A stretch of DNA of 64,000 bases, from positions 58,583,022-58,647,021 of the forward strand of contig CM040434.1 in NCBI GenBank assembly GCA_022702705.1, in the 5' to 3' direction. Each line of letters begins with the position of its first letter. The stretch's first letter is position 1. The translations under genes were made by a program, and so were the position numbers. Shown here one piece after another: positions 1-14,099 of this stretch. The notes under the pieces are model-generated. The model was not told the origin of the DNA. It saw only the letters and a list, made by a program, of their open reading frames with translations, and did not search any database. Source of the stretch: Papilionanthe hookeriana x Papilionanthe teres (Eukaryota; Streptophyta; Magnoliopsida; Asparagales; Orchidaceae).

Positions 1-1150
1 CCCAATGACAAACCCATTGACCCAATAGGTCAACTTTTGACCAAATAGTAAATTTTGGTCAAAATAATCAATTTTTGACTTAATGACCACCCATTGACCC
101 AATATGTCAACTTTTGACCAAAAAGTCAACTTTGGCCAAAATGGTCAATTTTTAACCCAATGAACAACCCATTGACCCAATATGTCAACTTTTTACCAAA
201 AAGTCATCTTTGGTCAAAATGGTCAATTCTTCACCAAATTACCAACTCATTAACCAAAAGGGTCAACTTTTGACAAAAAAAGTAAACTTTGGTCAAAATG
301 GTCAATTTCTGACCCAATGACCACCCTGTTCACCCAATGGGTTACCTTTTGATAAAAAATTCAACTTTGGTCAAAATAGTTAATTTTTTACCTAATGACC
401 AATTATTGACCCAATGTTAATCTGTGACCAAAAAGTCAACTTTGGTCAAAATAGTCAATCCTTGACCCAATGACAAATCCATTAACCCAATATGTCAACA
501 TTTAACCAAAAAGTCAATTTTGATCAAAATAGTCAATTTTTTACCTAATGACCACCCATTGATCCAATAGGCCAACTTTTGACCAAAAAGTTAACTTTGG
601 TCAAAATGTCAATTTTTAACCCAATGACCAACCCATTGACCCAATAGATCTACTTTTAAACAAAAAGTCATCTTCGATCTAAATGGTCAATTCATGACCC
701 AATTACCAAATCATTGACTAAATAGGTCAACTTTTGACCAAAATGTCAACTTTTGTTAAAATGACAATTTCTGACCCAATCAGCACCCCGTTGACCCAAT
801 AGTTTAACTTTTGACCAAAAAATTAATTTTTGTCAAAATAATTAATTTTTGAGCTAATGACCAATTATTGACCCAATAAGTCAATCTCTGACCAAAACGT
901 CAACTTTGGTCAAATTGGTCAATCCTTGACCCAATGACAAACCTATTGACCCAATAGGTCAACTTTTGATCGAAAAGTCAACTTCGGTCAAAATGGTCAA
1001 TCCTTGACCCAAAGACCAACCCATTGACCCAAAAGGTCAACTTTTGACCAAAAAGTCAATTTTGGTCAAAATAGTCAATTTTTGACCTGATAACCAATTA
1101 TTGGCCTAGTAAGTCAATCTCTGATCAAAAAGTCAATTTTGGTCAAAGTG
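1..1150 (+). repeat. Satellite module B0
   Basis: Partial copy, cut by the window start, of a module also found at 33420-35740 and 47120-49400. The diagnostic word is the shortened F-type monomer ending CCCAATGTTAATCTGTGACC at about 410-430, matching CCCAATGTTAATCTC at ~34013 and ~47690 and again near 49855. A late marker CCTAGTAAGTCAATCTC near 1096 matches ~34705, giving an offset near 33.6 kb. The similarity is lost after about 1150. Confidence 0.7.
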
Positions 1151-1199
1151 GTCAATCTGTGACCCAATGACCAACCCATTGACCCAATAGGTCAACTTT

Positions 1200-4100
1200 T
1201 GACTGAAAAATCAACTTTGGTCAAAATGGTGAATCCTTGAACCAATGACCAACCCATTGACCCAATAGGTCAACTATTGACCGAAAAGTTAACTTTGGTC
1301 AAAATGGTCAATCCTTGACCCAATGACCAACCCATCGCCTAATCGAGTCAACTTTCGACCAAAAAGTCTATTTTGGTCAAAATAGTAAATTCTTGAATTA
1401 ATGGCCAATTATTCACCCAATAGGTTAATTACTGACCAAAAAGTAAATTTTGGTCAAAATGGTCAATCTCGACCCAATGACAAACCCATCGCACCCAATA
1501 TGTCAACTTTCGACCAAAAATCAATTTTGGTCAAAATAGTCAAATTTCGACCTAATGACCACCCATTCACCCAATGTCCACTTTGACCAAAAAGTCAACT
1601 TTGGTCAAAATGGACAGCTTTTACCCAATGACCAACCCATCGACCCAATCAGGTCAACTTTTACCCCAAAATCATCTTTGGTCAAAATGGTCAATTCTTG
1701 ACCAAATTACCAACTCATTGACCAAACATGTCAACTTTTGACCAAAAAGTCAACTTTGGTCAAAATGGTCAATTTCTAACCCAATGACCACCTTGTTGAC
1801 CAGATTTCACTATTTCAACCAAAAATTCTATTTTTGTCCAAATAATCAATTTTTGACCTAATGACCATTATTAACCTAATAAGTCTATCTCTGACCAAAA
1901 TGTCAACTTTGGTCAAAATGGCCAATCCTTGACCCAATGACAATACCATTGACCCAGTAAGTCAACTTTTGACCAAAAACTCAATTTTGGACAAAATAGT
2001 AAATTTTTGACCTAATGGCCACCCATTGACCTAATAGGTTAACTTTTAACCAAAAAGTCAATTTTTGTAAAAATGATCAATTTTTGATCCAACGACCAAC
2101 CCATTGACCAAATAGATCAACTTTTAACCAAAAAGTCATCTTCGGTCAAAATGGTCAATCCTTAAACCAATTACCAACGCATTGACCAAATATGTCAACT
2201 TTTGACCAAAAAGTCAATTTTGGTCAAAATGCTCCATTTTTAACCCAATGGCCACCCCGTTGACCCAATGGGTCAACTTTTGACAAAAAATTTAATTTTT
2301 ATCAAAATGGTCAATCCTTGACCCAATGACCAACCCATTGACCCAATTGGTCAACTTTTAACCAAAAATGCAACATCGATCAAAATGGTCAATTCTTGAC
2401 CCAATAGGTCAAGTTTTGACAAAAAAGTTAATTTTGGTCAAAATAGTCAAATTTTGACCTAATGACGAATTATTGACCCAGTAAGCCAATCTCTGACCAA
2501 AAAGTTAACTTTGGTCAAAATGGTCAATCCTTGAACCAATGACCATCCCATTGACCCAATAGGTCAACTATTGACCAAAAAGTTAACTTTGGTCAAAATG
2601 GTCAATCCTTGACCCAATGACCCACCCATTGGCCTAATCGGTCAACTTTTGACCAAAAATTCTATTTTAGTCAAAATAATAAAATTTTGAATAAATGGCC
2701 AATTATTCACCCATTAAGTCAATCTCTGACCAACAAGTAAATTTTGGTCAAAATGGTCAATCCTTGACCCAATTAAAAACTCATTAACCCAATATGTCAA
2801 CTTTTGACCAGAAAATCAATTTTCGTCAAAATAATCAAATTTTGACTTAATGACCACCCATTCACCCAATGTCTCAGTTTTTGACAAAAAAGTCAACTTT
2901 GGTCAAAATGAACAATTTTTTACCCAATGACCAACCCATTGACCCAATACGTTAACTTTTGACCACAAAATCATCTTTGGTCAAAATGGTCAATTGTTGA
3001 CCAAATTACCAACTCATTGACCAAATGTGTCAACTTTTGACCAAAAAGTCAACTTTGGTCAAAATGGTCAATTTCTAACCCAATGACCACCCCGTTGACA
3101 AGATGGGTTAACTTTTGAGAAAAAATTCACTATTTCAACCAAAAATTCTATTTTGGTCCAAATAGTCAATTTTTGACATAATAACCAATTATTGACCTAA
3201 TAAGTCAATCTCTGACCAAAATGTCAACATTGGTCAAAATGGTCAATCCTTGACCCAATGACAATCCCCTCGACCCGATAGGTCAACTTTTGACCAAAAA
3301 CTCAATTTTAGTCAATATAGTAAATTTTTGACCTAATGGCCACCCATTGACCTAATAGGTCAACTTTTAACCAAAAAGTCAACTTTTGTAAAATTGGTCA
3401 ATTTTTGATCCAACGACCAACCCATTGACCAAATAGATCAACTTTTGACCAAAAAGTCATCTTCGGTCAAAATGGTCAATCCTTAAATCAATTACTAACT
3501 CATTGACCAAATATGTCAACTTTTGACCAAAAAGTCAATTTTGGTCAAAATGGTCAATTTTTGACCCAATGGCCACTCCCGTCAGAATCTAATCAGGTTA
3601 ACTTCGACCAAAAATTTTAATTTTTATCAAAATGGTTAATCCTTGACCCAATGACCAACCCATTGACCCAATAGGTCAAGTTTTGACCTAAAAGTCAATT
3701 TTGGTCAAAATAGCTAAATTTTGACATAATGACAAATTATTGACCCAGTAAGCCAATCTCTGACAAAAAAGTCAACTTTGGTCAATATGGTCAATCTTTG
3801 AACCAATGACCAACCCATTGACCCAATAGGTCAACTTTTGACCAAAAAGTTAACTTTGGTCAAAATGATCAATCCTTGACCCAATGACCAACCCATTGGC
3901 TTAATCGGTCAACTTTTGACCAAAAAGTCTATTTTGGTCAAAATAGTAAATTTTTGAATTAATGGCCAATTATTCACCCAATAAGTCAATCTCTGACTAA
4001 AGAGTAAATTTTGGTCAAAATGGTCAATCCTTGACCCAATGACAAACCCATTGACCCAATATGTCAACTTTTGACCAAAAAATCAATTTTGGTCAAAATA

Positions 4101-5330
4101 GTCAAATTTTGACCTAATGACCACCCATTCACCCAATGTCTCAGCTTTTGACCAAAAAGTCAACTTTGGTCAAAATGGTCAATTTTTTACCCAATGACCA
4201 ACCCATTGACCCAATAGGTCAACTTTTTACCACAAAATCATCTTTGGTCAAAATGGTCAATTCTTGACCAAATTACCAACTCATTGACCAAATGTGTCAA
4301 CTTTTGACCAAAAAGTCAACTTTGGTCAAAATGGTCAATTTCTAACCCAATGACCACCCCGTTGACCAGATGGGTTAACTTTTGATAAAAAATTCAACTT
4401 TGGTCAAAATAGTCAATTTTTGACCTAATGACCAATTATTAACCTAATAAGTTAATCTCTGAACAAAAAGTCAACTTTGGTCAAAATGGTCAATCTTTGA
4501 CCTAATGATAAACCCATTAACCCAATAGGCAAACTTTTGACCAAAAAGTCAACTTTGGTCAAAATGGTCAATTTTTTACCCAATGACCAAGCTATTGACC
4601 CAATAGGCCAACTTTTGACCAAAAAGTCATCTTCGATCAAAATGGTCAATTCTCGACCCATTTACCAACTCATTGATCAAATAGGTCAATTTTTGAACAA
4701 AAAGTCAACTTTTGTCAAAATGGTCAATTTCTGACTCAATCACCACCACGTTGACCCAATAGGTCAACTTTTGACCAAAAGTTTAATTTTTGTCAAAATA
4801 ATTAATTTTTGACCTAATGACAAATTATTGACCCAATAAGTCAATCTCTGACCAAAAAGTCAACTTTGGTCGAAATGGTCAATCCTTGACCTAATGACCA
4901 ACCCATTGACCCAATAGGTCAACTTTTGACCGAAAAGTCAACTTCGGTCAAAATGTTCAATCCTTGACCCAATGACCAACCCATTGTCCCAAAAGGTCAA
5001 CTTTTGAACAAAAAGTCAATTTTGGTCAAAATAGTCAATTTTTGACTTGATGACCAATTATTGACCCAGTAAGCCAATCTCTGACCAAAAAGTCAACTTT
5101 GGTCAAAATGGTCAATCCGTGACCCAATGACCAACCCATTAACCCAATAGGTCAACTTTTGACCAAAAAGTCAACTTTAGTTAAAATGATCAATCCTTGA
5201 CCCAATGACCAACTCAGTGGCCTAATAGGTCAACTTTTGACCAAAAAGTCAATTTTGGTCAAAGTAGTCAATTTTTGAATTAATAACCAATTATTAACCC
5301 AATAAGTCAATCTCTGATTAAAAAGTCAAC
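1200..5330 (+). repeat. Satellite module P with ~1.3-kb higher-order repeats
   Basis: Three successive units of about 1.27-1.3 kb share a series of rare variants: ACCCATTCACCCAATGTC near 1563, 2865 and 4127 (followed by TCAG at the last two), and an AATTAATGGCCAATTATTCACC monomer just before each. The same units recur at 54.4-58.5 kb. A 1.3-kb unit equals about 17 monomers. The first unit is damaged between 1325 and 1690 by TCGACC substitutions and small deletions. Nothing but satellite is present. Confidence 0.75.
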
Positions 5331-5689
5331 TTTAGTCAAAATGGTCAATGCTTTGACCCAATAACCTAATAGGTCAACTTTTGACCAAAAAGTTAATTTG
5401 GGTCAAAATAGTCAATTTTTGACCAAATGACCACCCATTGACCGAATAGGTTAAGTTTTGACCAAAAAGTCAACTTTGGTTAAAATGGTCATTTTTGAAC
5501 CAATGACCAACCCATTGACCCGATAGGTCAACGTTTGACCAAAAAAGTCATATTTGGTCAAAATGATCAATACTTGACCCAATTGCCAACTCATTGACCA
5601 AATATGTCAACTTTTGACCAAAAAGTCAACTTTGGTCAAAATGGTCAATTTCTGACCCAATGACCACTCCGTTGACCCAATGGGTTAAC

Positions 5690-5750
5690 TTTTGACCAAA
5701 AATTGACTATTTCAACCAAAAATTCTATTTTGGTCCAAATAGTCAATTTT
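5690..5750 (+). repeat. Lengthened E-type monomer (example)
   Basis: After TTTTGACCAAAAATTGACTA comes TTTCAACCAAAAATTC, an extra ~20-bp partial copy of the ACCAAAAATTC word, giving a monomer near 98 bp. The same form is near 1808, 3126, 12001, 14522, 18430, 35341, 36126, 42136, 48998, 53646, 54975, 56317 and 58969. It is an old variant spread by module copying. Confidence 0.8.
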
Positions 5751-6120
5751 TGACCTAATAACCAATTATTGACCTAATAAGTCAATCTCAGACCAAAAAG
5801 TCAACTTTGGTTAAAATGATCAATCCTTAACCCAATGACAATCCCATTGACCCAATTGGTCAACTTTTGACCAAAAACTCAATTTTGGTCAAAATAGTCA
5901 ATTTTTGACCTAATGGCCACCCATTGACCCAATAGGACAACATTTGAGCAAAAAGTCAACTTTTGTAAAAATGGTTAATTTTTGACCCAATGACCAACCC
6001 ATTGACCCAATATGTCAACTTTTGACCAAAAAGTCATCTTCAGTCAAAATGGTCAATCCTTAACCCAATTACCAACTCATTGACCATATATGTCAACTTT
6101 TGACCAAAAAGTCAATTTTG

Positions 6121-6175
6121 GTCAAAATGGTCAATTTTTTGTCAAAATGGTCTATTTTTTACCCACTGTCCGCCC
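6121..6175 (+). repeat. Locally duplicated ~20-bp sub-unit marking module A
   Basis: GTCAAAATGGTCAATTTTTT is followed at once by GTCAAAATGGTCTATTTTTT, a ~20-bp sub-unit doubled inside a monomer, then the rare CCCACTGTCC. The same doubled block is at ~36541-36598 and ~59391-59445, so it was present before the module was copied. It is a convenient lineage marker. Confidence 0.8.
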
Positions 6176-7039
6176 CGTTGACCCAATGGGCCAACTTTTG
6201 ACAAAAAATTTAATTTTTATCAAAATGGTCGATCCTTGTCACAATGACCAACCCATAGAACCAATAGGTCAACTTTTAGCCAAAAAGTCAACTTTGGTCA
6301 AAATGGAAAATCCTTGACCCAATGACCAACCCATTGATCCAATAGGTCAAGTTTTGACCAAAAAGTCAATTTTGGTCAAAATAGTCAAGTTTTGACCTAA
6401 TGATGAATTATTGACCCAGTAAGTCAATCTCTGACCAAAAAGTCAACTTTGGTCAAAACGGTCAATCCTTGACCCAATGACCAACCCATTGACCCAATAG
6501 GTCAACTTTTGACCAAAAAGTTAACTTTGGTCAAAATGGTCAATCCTTGACCCAATGACCAACCCATTGGCCTAATAGGTCAACCTTTGAGCAAAAAGTC
6601 TATTTTGGTCAAAATAGTTAATTTTTTAATTAATGGCCAATTATTCACCCAACAAGTTAATCTCTGACCAAAAAGTAAATTTTGGTCAAAATGGTCAATC
6701 CTTAACCCAATGACAAATCAAAATGTCAAATTGGTCAAAATAGTCAATTTTTGAATTAATGACCAATTATTGACCTAACAAGTCAAGCTCTGACCAAAAG
6801 TCAACTTTGGTCAAAATGGTCAATCCTTGACCCAATGACCAACCCATTGACCCAATAGGTCAACTTTTGACCAAAAAGTCAACTTTGGTAAAAATGATCA
6901 ATCATTGACCCAATGACCAACCCGTTGACCATTTTGGTCAAAATAGTTAATTTTTGACCTAATGACCAATTATTGACCCAATAAGTCAAACTCTGACCGA
7001 AAAGTCAACTTTGGTCAAAATGGTCAATCCTAGACCTAA

Positions 7040-7260
7040 TGACTAACAGCCCTTTCGACAAAGTCAATCTAACAAAATAGTCAACTTTTACAAATGACCA
7101 CCCATCGACCAATGTCAACTTTTAGCCAAAAGTAACTTAGTCAACATTTTTTACTCAATAAATCAACTTTCACCCAAAGTCATCTTCAATAAAATGGTCA
7201 ATTCTTGATTATATTACAATCATCACTAAATATGCAACTTTGAAAAAGTAACTTTGGTTA
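7040..7260 (+). repeat. Degraded satellite patch
   Basis: Monomers here lose single bases and whole words (for example ATGTCAACTTTTAGCCAAAA, and ACAAAGTCAATCTAACAAAA in place of a full unit) and show TTCGAC for TTTGAC. The counterpart in A3 (about 37100-37340) is regular. The patch is either unpolished consensus sequence or locally decayed satellite; the clean paralogue favours the former. Confidence 0.6.
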
Positions 7261-8111
7261 AAATAGTCAATCCTTGACCTAATGACCAACCAATTGACCC
7301 AATAGATCAACTTTTGACCAAAAAGTTAATTTTGTTCAATATAGTCAATTTTCGACCTAATGACCAATTATTGATCCAGTAAGCCAATCTCTAACAAAAA
7401 TTCAACTTTGGTCAAAATGGTTGATCTTTGACCCAATGACAAACCCATTAAACCAATAAATCAACTTTTGACCTAAAAGTCAACTTTGGTCAAAATGGTC
7501 AATTTCTGACACAATGACTAACCCATTAACCCAATAGGTAAACTTTTGATCAACAAGTCAACTTTGGTCAAAATGGTCTATCCTTGACCCAATGACCAAC
7601 CCATTGACCCAATAGGTCAACTTTTGACCAAAAAGTCAACTCTGGTCAAAATGATCAATCCTTAACCTAATGACCAATCCATTGGCCTAATAGGTTAACT
7701 TTTGACCAAAAAGTCAATTTTGGTCAAAATAGTCAATTTTTGAATTAATGACCAATTATTGACCCAATAAGTCAATCTCTGAACATAAAGCCAACTTTGG
7801 TCAAAATGGTGAATCATTGACCCAATGACAAACCCATTGACCCAATAAGTTAACTTTTGAACAAAACATCAATTTTAGTCAAAATAGACAATTTTTGACC
7901 CAATGACCACCCATTGACCCAATAGGTCAACATTTAACCAAAAAGTAAATTTTTACCCAATGACCAATCCATTGTCTCAATAGGTCAACTTTTGACCAAA
8001 AAAGTCATCTTTGTTCAAAATGCTCAATTCTTGACCCAATTACCAACTCATTGACCAACATGGTCAACTTTTAACCAAAAAATCAACTTTGGTAAAAATG
8101 GTCAGTTTCTG

Positions 8112-8145
8112 ACCAGTTGACCGTTTTGGTCAAAATATTTAATTT
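8112..8145 (+). repeat. Truncated monomer with TTGACCATTTTGGTCAA palindrome (example)
   Basis: A deletion joins CCGTTGACC to ATTTTGGTCAAAATA, removing about 40 bp of the monomer and creating the inverted repeat TTGACC-ATTTT-GGTCAA. It recurs, sometimes with a mismatch, near 6930, 8872, 13235, 15290, 19738, 36990, 38203, 38976, 43445, 59835, 61083 and 61861, with conserved spacing of about 1.2 kb then 0.75-0.78 kb in A1, A3 and A4. Confidence 0.8.
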
Positions 8146-11100
8146 TTGACCTAAAGAACAATTATTGACATAATAAGTCAAACTCTGACCGAAAAGTCAA
8201 CTTTGGTCAAAATGGTCAGTCCTGGACTTGATGACAAACTCATTGAGACAATAGGTCAACTTTTGACCAGAAAGTCAATTTTGGTCAAAATAGTCAACTT
8301 TTTACATAATGACCACCCATTGAACCAATAGGTCCACTTTTGACCAAAAAGTCAACTTTGGTCAATACTTTTGACCCAAAAGTCATCTTCGGTAAAAATG
8401 GATAATCCTTGATCCAATGACAACTCATTGACCAAATATGTCAACTTTTGACCAAAAGTAAATTTTGGTCAAAATGGTCAATCCTTGACATAATGACCAA
8501 CCCATTGACCCAATAAGTCAACTTTTGACCAAAAAGTCAACTTTGATCAAAATGGTCAATCGTTGACCCAATGACAAAGCCATTGACCTAATAAGTCAAC
8601 TTTTGACCAAAAAGTCAATTTTGGTCAGGTAAAAAAACACCAAATAGGTCAACTTTTGACAAAAAAGTCAACTTTGGCCAAAAGAGTCAATTTTTGACCC
8701 ATAGACCAATCCATTAACCCACTAGGTCAACTTTTGACTAAAAGTCATCTTTGGTCAAAATGGTCAATTCTTGATCCAATTACCAACTCATTGACCAAAT
8801 AGGTCAACTTTTGACCAAAAAGTCAACTTTGGTAAAAAAATGGTCAATTTCTGACATGATGACCGCCGCATTGACCATTTTGGCCAAAAAAGTCAATTTT
8901 TGACCTAATGACAAATTATTGACCAAATAAGTCGAGCTCTAACCGAAAAGTCAACTATGGTCAAAATGGTCATTTCTTGGCTCAACGACCAACCCATTGA
9001 CCGAATAGGTCAACTTTTGACCAAAAAGTCAATTTTGGTCAAAATAGTCAATTTTTGACCTAGTGACCACCCATTGACCCAATAGGTCAACTTTTGACCA
9101 AAAAGTCAACTTTGGTCCAAATGGTCAATTTTTGACCCAATAGATCGACTTTTGACCAAAAAATCATCTTCAGTCAAATTGGTCAATTATTGACCCAATT
9201 ACCAACTCATTGACCAAATATGTCAACTTTTGAGAAAAAAGTCAACTTTGGTCAAACTAGTCAATCCTTGACCTAATGATCAACCCATTGACCCAATAGG
9301 TCAACTATTGACTAAAAAGTCAATTTTGGTCAAAATAGCTAATTTTTTACCTAATGACGAATAATTTACCCAGTATGCCAATCTCTAACCAAAAAGTCAA
9401 CTTTGGTCAAAATGTTTGATCTTTGACCCAATGACAAAGCCATTGAACCAATACGTCAACTTTTGACCAAAAAGTCAACTTTGGTCAAAATGGTCAACTT
9501 CTGACCTAATGACCAACCCTTTGACCCAATAGGTCAACTTTTGTCCAAAAAGTTAACTTTGGTCAAAATGGTCAAACCTTGACCCAATAACCAACCTATT
9601 GACCAAATAGGTCAACTTTTGACCAAAAAGGCAATTTTGGTCAAAATAGACAAATTTTGACCTAATGACCACTAATTGACTAAGTAGGTCAACTTTTGAC
9701 CAAATAGTCAACTTTGGTCAAAATGGTCAATTTTTGACCCAATGACCAACTCATTGACCCAATAGGTCAACTTTTGACTAAAAAGTCATCTTTGGTCAAA
9801 ATGGCCAATTCTTAACCCAATTACCAACTCATTGACCAAATGGGTCAACTTTTGACCAAAAAGTCAACTTTGGTCAAAATGGTCAATTTCTGACCCAATG
9901 ACCACCCCGTTCACCCAATGGGTTAACTGTTAACCAGAAATTTGATTTTGGTCAAAATAGTTAATTTTTGACCTAATGACCAATTATTGACCCAATAAGT
10001 AAATCTCTGATTAAAACTCAACTTTGTCAAAATGGTCAGTTCTTGACCCAATGATAAACCCATTGACCTAATAAGTCAACTTTTGACCAAAAAGTCAATT
10101 TTGGTAAAAATAGTCAATTTTTGACCCAGTAAGCCAATCTCTAAGAAAAAAATCAACTTTAATAAAAATAGTCAATTCTTGACCCAATGACCAACCCCGT
10201 TGATCCAACAGGTCAACTTTTGACCAGAAAGTCAATTTTGGTCAAAATTGTCAATCTTTTACTCAATGACCAACCCATTGACCCAATAGGTCAACTTTTG
10301 ACCAAAAAGTCAACTTTGGTCAAAATGGTCAATCTTTGACCCAATGACCAACCCATTGACCCAATAGGTCAACTTTTGGCCAAAAAGTTAATTTTGGTCA
10401 AAATTATCAATTTTTGACCTAATGACCACCCCATTAACCCAATAAGTCAACTTTTGACCAAAAAATTAAGTTTGGTTAAAATGGTCAATTCTGACTCAAT
10501 GACTAACCCATTAACCCAATAAGTCAAATTTTGACCAAAAAGTCAACTTTGGTCAAAATTGTCAATTTCTAACCCAATGACCTCCTCGTTGAACTAATGA
10601 GTTAACTTTTGACCAAAAATTCAATTTTGGTCAAAATAGTCAATTTTTGACCTAATGACCAATTATTGACCTAATAAGTGAATCTCTGACCAAAAAGTCA
10701 ACTTTGGTCAAAATGGTCAATCCTTGACCCAATGACAAACCCATTGACGCAATAGGTCAACTTTTGACTAAAAAGTCAATTTTGGTCAAAATAATCAATT
10801 TTTGACCTAATGACCACCCATTAACCCAATAGACAACTTTTGACTAAAAAGTCAACTTTGGTCAAAATGGTCAATTTTTTACCCAATGACCAACCCATTG
10901 ACCCAAAAGCTTAAATTTTGACCAAAAAGTCATCTTCGTTCAAAATGGTCAATTCTTGACCCAATTACCAACTCATTGAACAAATTGGTCAACTTTTGAC
11001 CAAAAAGTCAACTTTGTTCAAGATGGTCAATTTCTGACCCAATGACTACCCCGTTGACCCAATGGGTCAAATTTTGAGCAAAAATATAATTTTTGTCAAA

Positions 11101-13479
11101 ATAATTAATTTTTGACCTAATGACCAATTATTGACCCAATAAGTCAATCACTGACCAAAAAGTCAACATTGGTCAAAATGGTCAATCCTTGACCCAATGA
11201 CCAACCCATTTACCCTACAGGTCAACTTTTGACAAAAAAGTCAACTTCGCTAAAAAAGGTCAATCTTTGACCCAATGACCAACCCATTGACTCAATGTCA
11301 ACTTTGACCAAAAGTCAATTTTGGTCAAAATAAGAAATTTTGACCTAATGACCAATTATCGACCCAATAAGCCAACTTCGAGCAAAAAGTCAACTTTGGT
11401 CAAAATGGTCAATCCTTGACCCAATGACCAACGCATCGACTCATCGTCAACTTTGACCAAAAAGTCAACTTCGTCAAATGATCAATCCTTGACCCAATGA
11501 CCAACCCATTTGCCTAATAGGTCAACTTTTGACCAAAAAGTCAATTTTGGTCAAAATAGTCAATTTTTAAATTAATGACCAATTATTGACCCAATAAGTC
11601 AATCTCTGACCATAAAGTCAACTTTGGTTAAAACGGTCAATCCTTGACCCAATGACAAACCCATTGACCCAATAGGTCAACTTTTGACCAAAACATCAAT
11701 TTTGGTCAAAATAGTCAACTTTTGGCCTAATGACCACCCATTGACCCAATAGGTCAACTTTTGACCAAAAAGTCAACTTTGGTTGAAATGGTCAATTTTT
11801 AACCTAATGACCAACCCATTGACCCAATAGGTCAACTTTTGACCAAAAAAGTCATATTTGTTCAAAATTATCAATTGTTGACCCAATTACTAACTCATCG
11901 ACCAAATAGGTCAACTTTTGACCAAAAAGTCAACTTTGGTCAAAATGGTCAATTCTGACCCAATGACCATTCAGTTGACCCAATGGCTTAACTTTTGACA
12001 AAAAATTGACTATTTTGACCAAAAATTCTATTTTGGTCAAAATACTCAATTTTTGACTAAATGACCAATTATTGACCCAATAAGTCAATCTCTGACCAAA
12101 GAGTCAACTTTGGTCAAAATGGTCAATCCTTGACCCAATGACAAACCCATTGACTCAATAGATCAACTTTTGACAAAAAAGTCAATTTTGTCAAAATATT
12201 CAATTTTTAACCTAATGACCACCCATTGACCCAATAGGTCAACTTTTGACAAAAAAGTCAAGTTTGGTCAAAATGGTCAACTCTTGACGCAATGACCAAC
12301 CCACTAACACAATAGATCAACTTTTGACTAAAAAGTCATCTTCGGTCAAAATGGTCAATTCTTGACCCAATTACCAACTCATTGACCAAATAGGTCAACT
12401 CTTGACCAAAAAGTCAATTTTGGTCAAAATGATCAATTTTTGACCTAATGACCACCCCCTTGACACAATGGGTCAACTTTTGACAAAAAATTTAAATTTG
12501 GTCAAAATAATCAATTTTTAACCCAATGACAAATTTTTGACCCAATAAGTCAATCTCTGACGAAAAAGTCAACTTTGGTCATAACGGTCAATCCTTGACC
12601 CAAAGACAAACCCATTGACCCAATAGGTCAACTTTTGACCAAAAAGTCAATTTGGGTCAAAATTGTCAATTTTTGACCTAACGACCAATTATCGACGCAA
12701 GTCAATCTATCGAGCTAAAAAGTCAACTTTGGTCAAAATGATCAATCCTTGACCCAATGACCAACCCATTGGCCTAATAGGTCAACTTTTGACCAAAACG
12801 TAAATTTGGTCAAAATAGTAAATTTTTGAATTATTGACCAATTATTGACCCAATAAGTCAATTTCTGCCCAAAAAGTCAACTTTGGTCAAAATGGTCAAT
12901 CCTTGACCAAATGACAAAGCCATTGACCCAATAGGTTAACTTTTGACCAAAAAGTCAATTTTGGTTAAAATTGTCAATTTTTGACCTAATGACCACCCAT
13001 TGACCCAAAAGGTCAAATTTTGACAAGAGAGTCAACTTTGGTCAAAAGGGTCAATTTTTGACACAATGACTAACCCATTGACCCAATATGTAAACTTTTG
13101 ACTAAAAAGTCATCTTTGTTCAAAATAGTCAATTCTTGACCCAAATACCAACTCATTGACCAATTAGGTCAACTTTTGACCAAAATATCAACTTTGTTAA
13201 AAATGGTAAATTTCTGACCCGTTGACCACCACGTTGACCATTTTGGTCAAAATAGTTAATTTTTGACCTAATGACCAATTATTGACCCAATAAGTCAAAC
13301 TCTGACCGAAAAGTCCACTTTGGTCAAAATGGTCAATCCTTGACCTAATGACAAACCCATTGACCCATACAGTCAACTTTTGACCAAAAGGCCAATTTTG
13401 GTCATAAATAGTCAATTTTTATATAATGACCACCCATTGACCCAATAAGTCAACTTTTGACCAAAAGTCCGCTTTGGTC

Positions 13480-14060
13480 AAAATGGTTAATTTTCACCCA
13501 ATAAATCAACTTCTGACCTAAAAGTCATCTTCGTCAAAATGGTCAATTCTCGACATAATTGACTTCAACTCGATTGACCGAAATATGTCGACTTCTAAGC
13601 AAAAGTCAACTTTGGTCAAAATGGTCAATCCTCGACCTAATGACAAACCCATCGAATTCAACTAGTCGATATTCGACCAAATACGAATACCATTTTGGTC
13701 AAAATAGTCGATTTTTTGACGAATGACCAATCATTACGAACTCAATGGCAAGTCTCGACCAAATAATCAACTTTAGCGAAATAGTCAACATCTCGACCGA
13801 ATGACAAACCCATCGAACCAAAAAGTCAACTTTTAACCAAAAAGTCAACTTTTGTCAAAATGGTCAATTTCGACCTAATGACCAACCCATTGACCCAATA
13901 AGTCAACTTTCGAGCGAAAAAGTCAACTTTGGTCAAAATGGTCAATCCTTGACCCAATGACCAACCCATCGACCTAATATGTCAACTTTTCGACCAAAAG
14001 ACTAACTTTGGTCAAAATGATCAATCCTCGACCCAATGACCAACCCATTGGCCAAATAAG
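13480..14060 (+). repeat. Satellite patch with TCGACC substitutions, near the gap
   Basis: Repeated change of TTGACC to TCGACC plus insertions such as CCCATCGAATTCAACTAG near 13648. The paralogous stretch in A2 at about 20120-20190 reads smoothly with TTGACC. The patch lies within 1.2 kb of the N gap. This looks like low consensus accuracy, though local decay cannot be excluded. Confidence 0.6.
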
Positions 14061-14099
14061 TCAACTTTTAACCAAAAAGTTAATTTTGGTCAAAATAGT

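Noticed and set aside
1401..1586. Short open frames scattered over the array (about 60-95 codons), for example here and near 4452-4734, 6090-6317, 22357-22560 and 54464-54661.
   Set aside because: All translate the satellite into the same low-complexity words, occur on both strands, overlap each other, and lack any domain, intron structure or codon bias.
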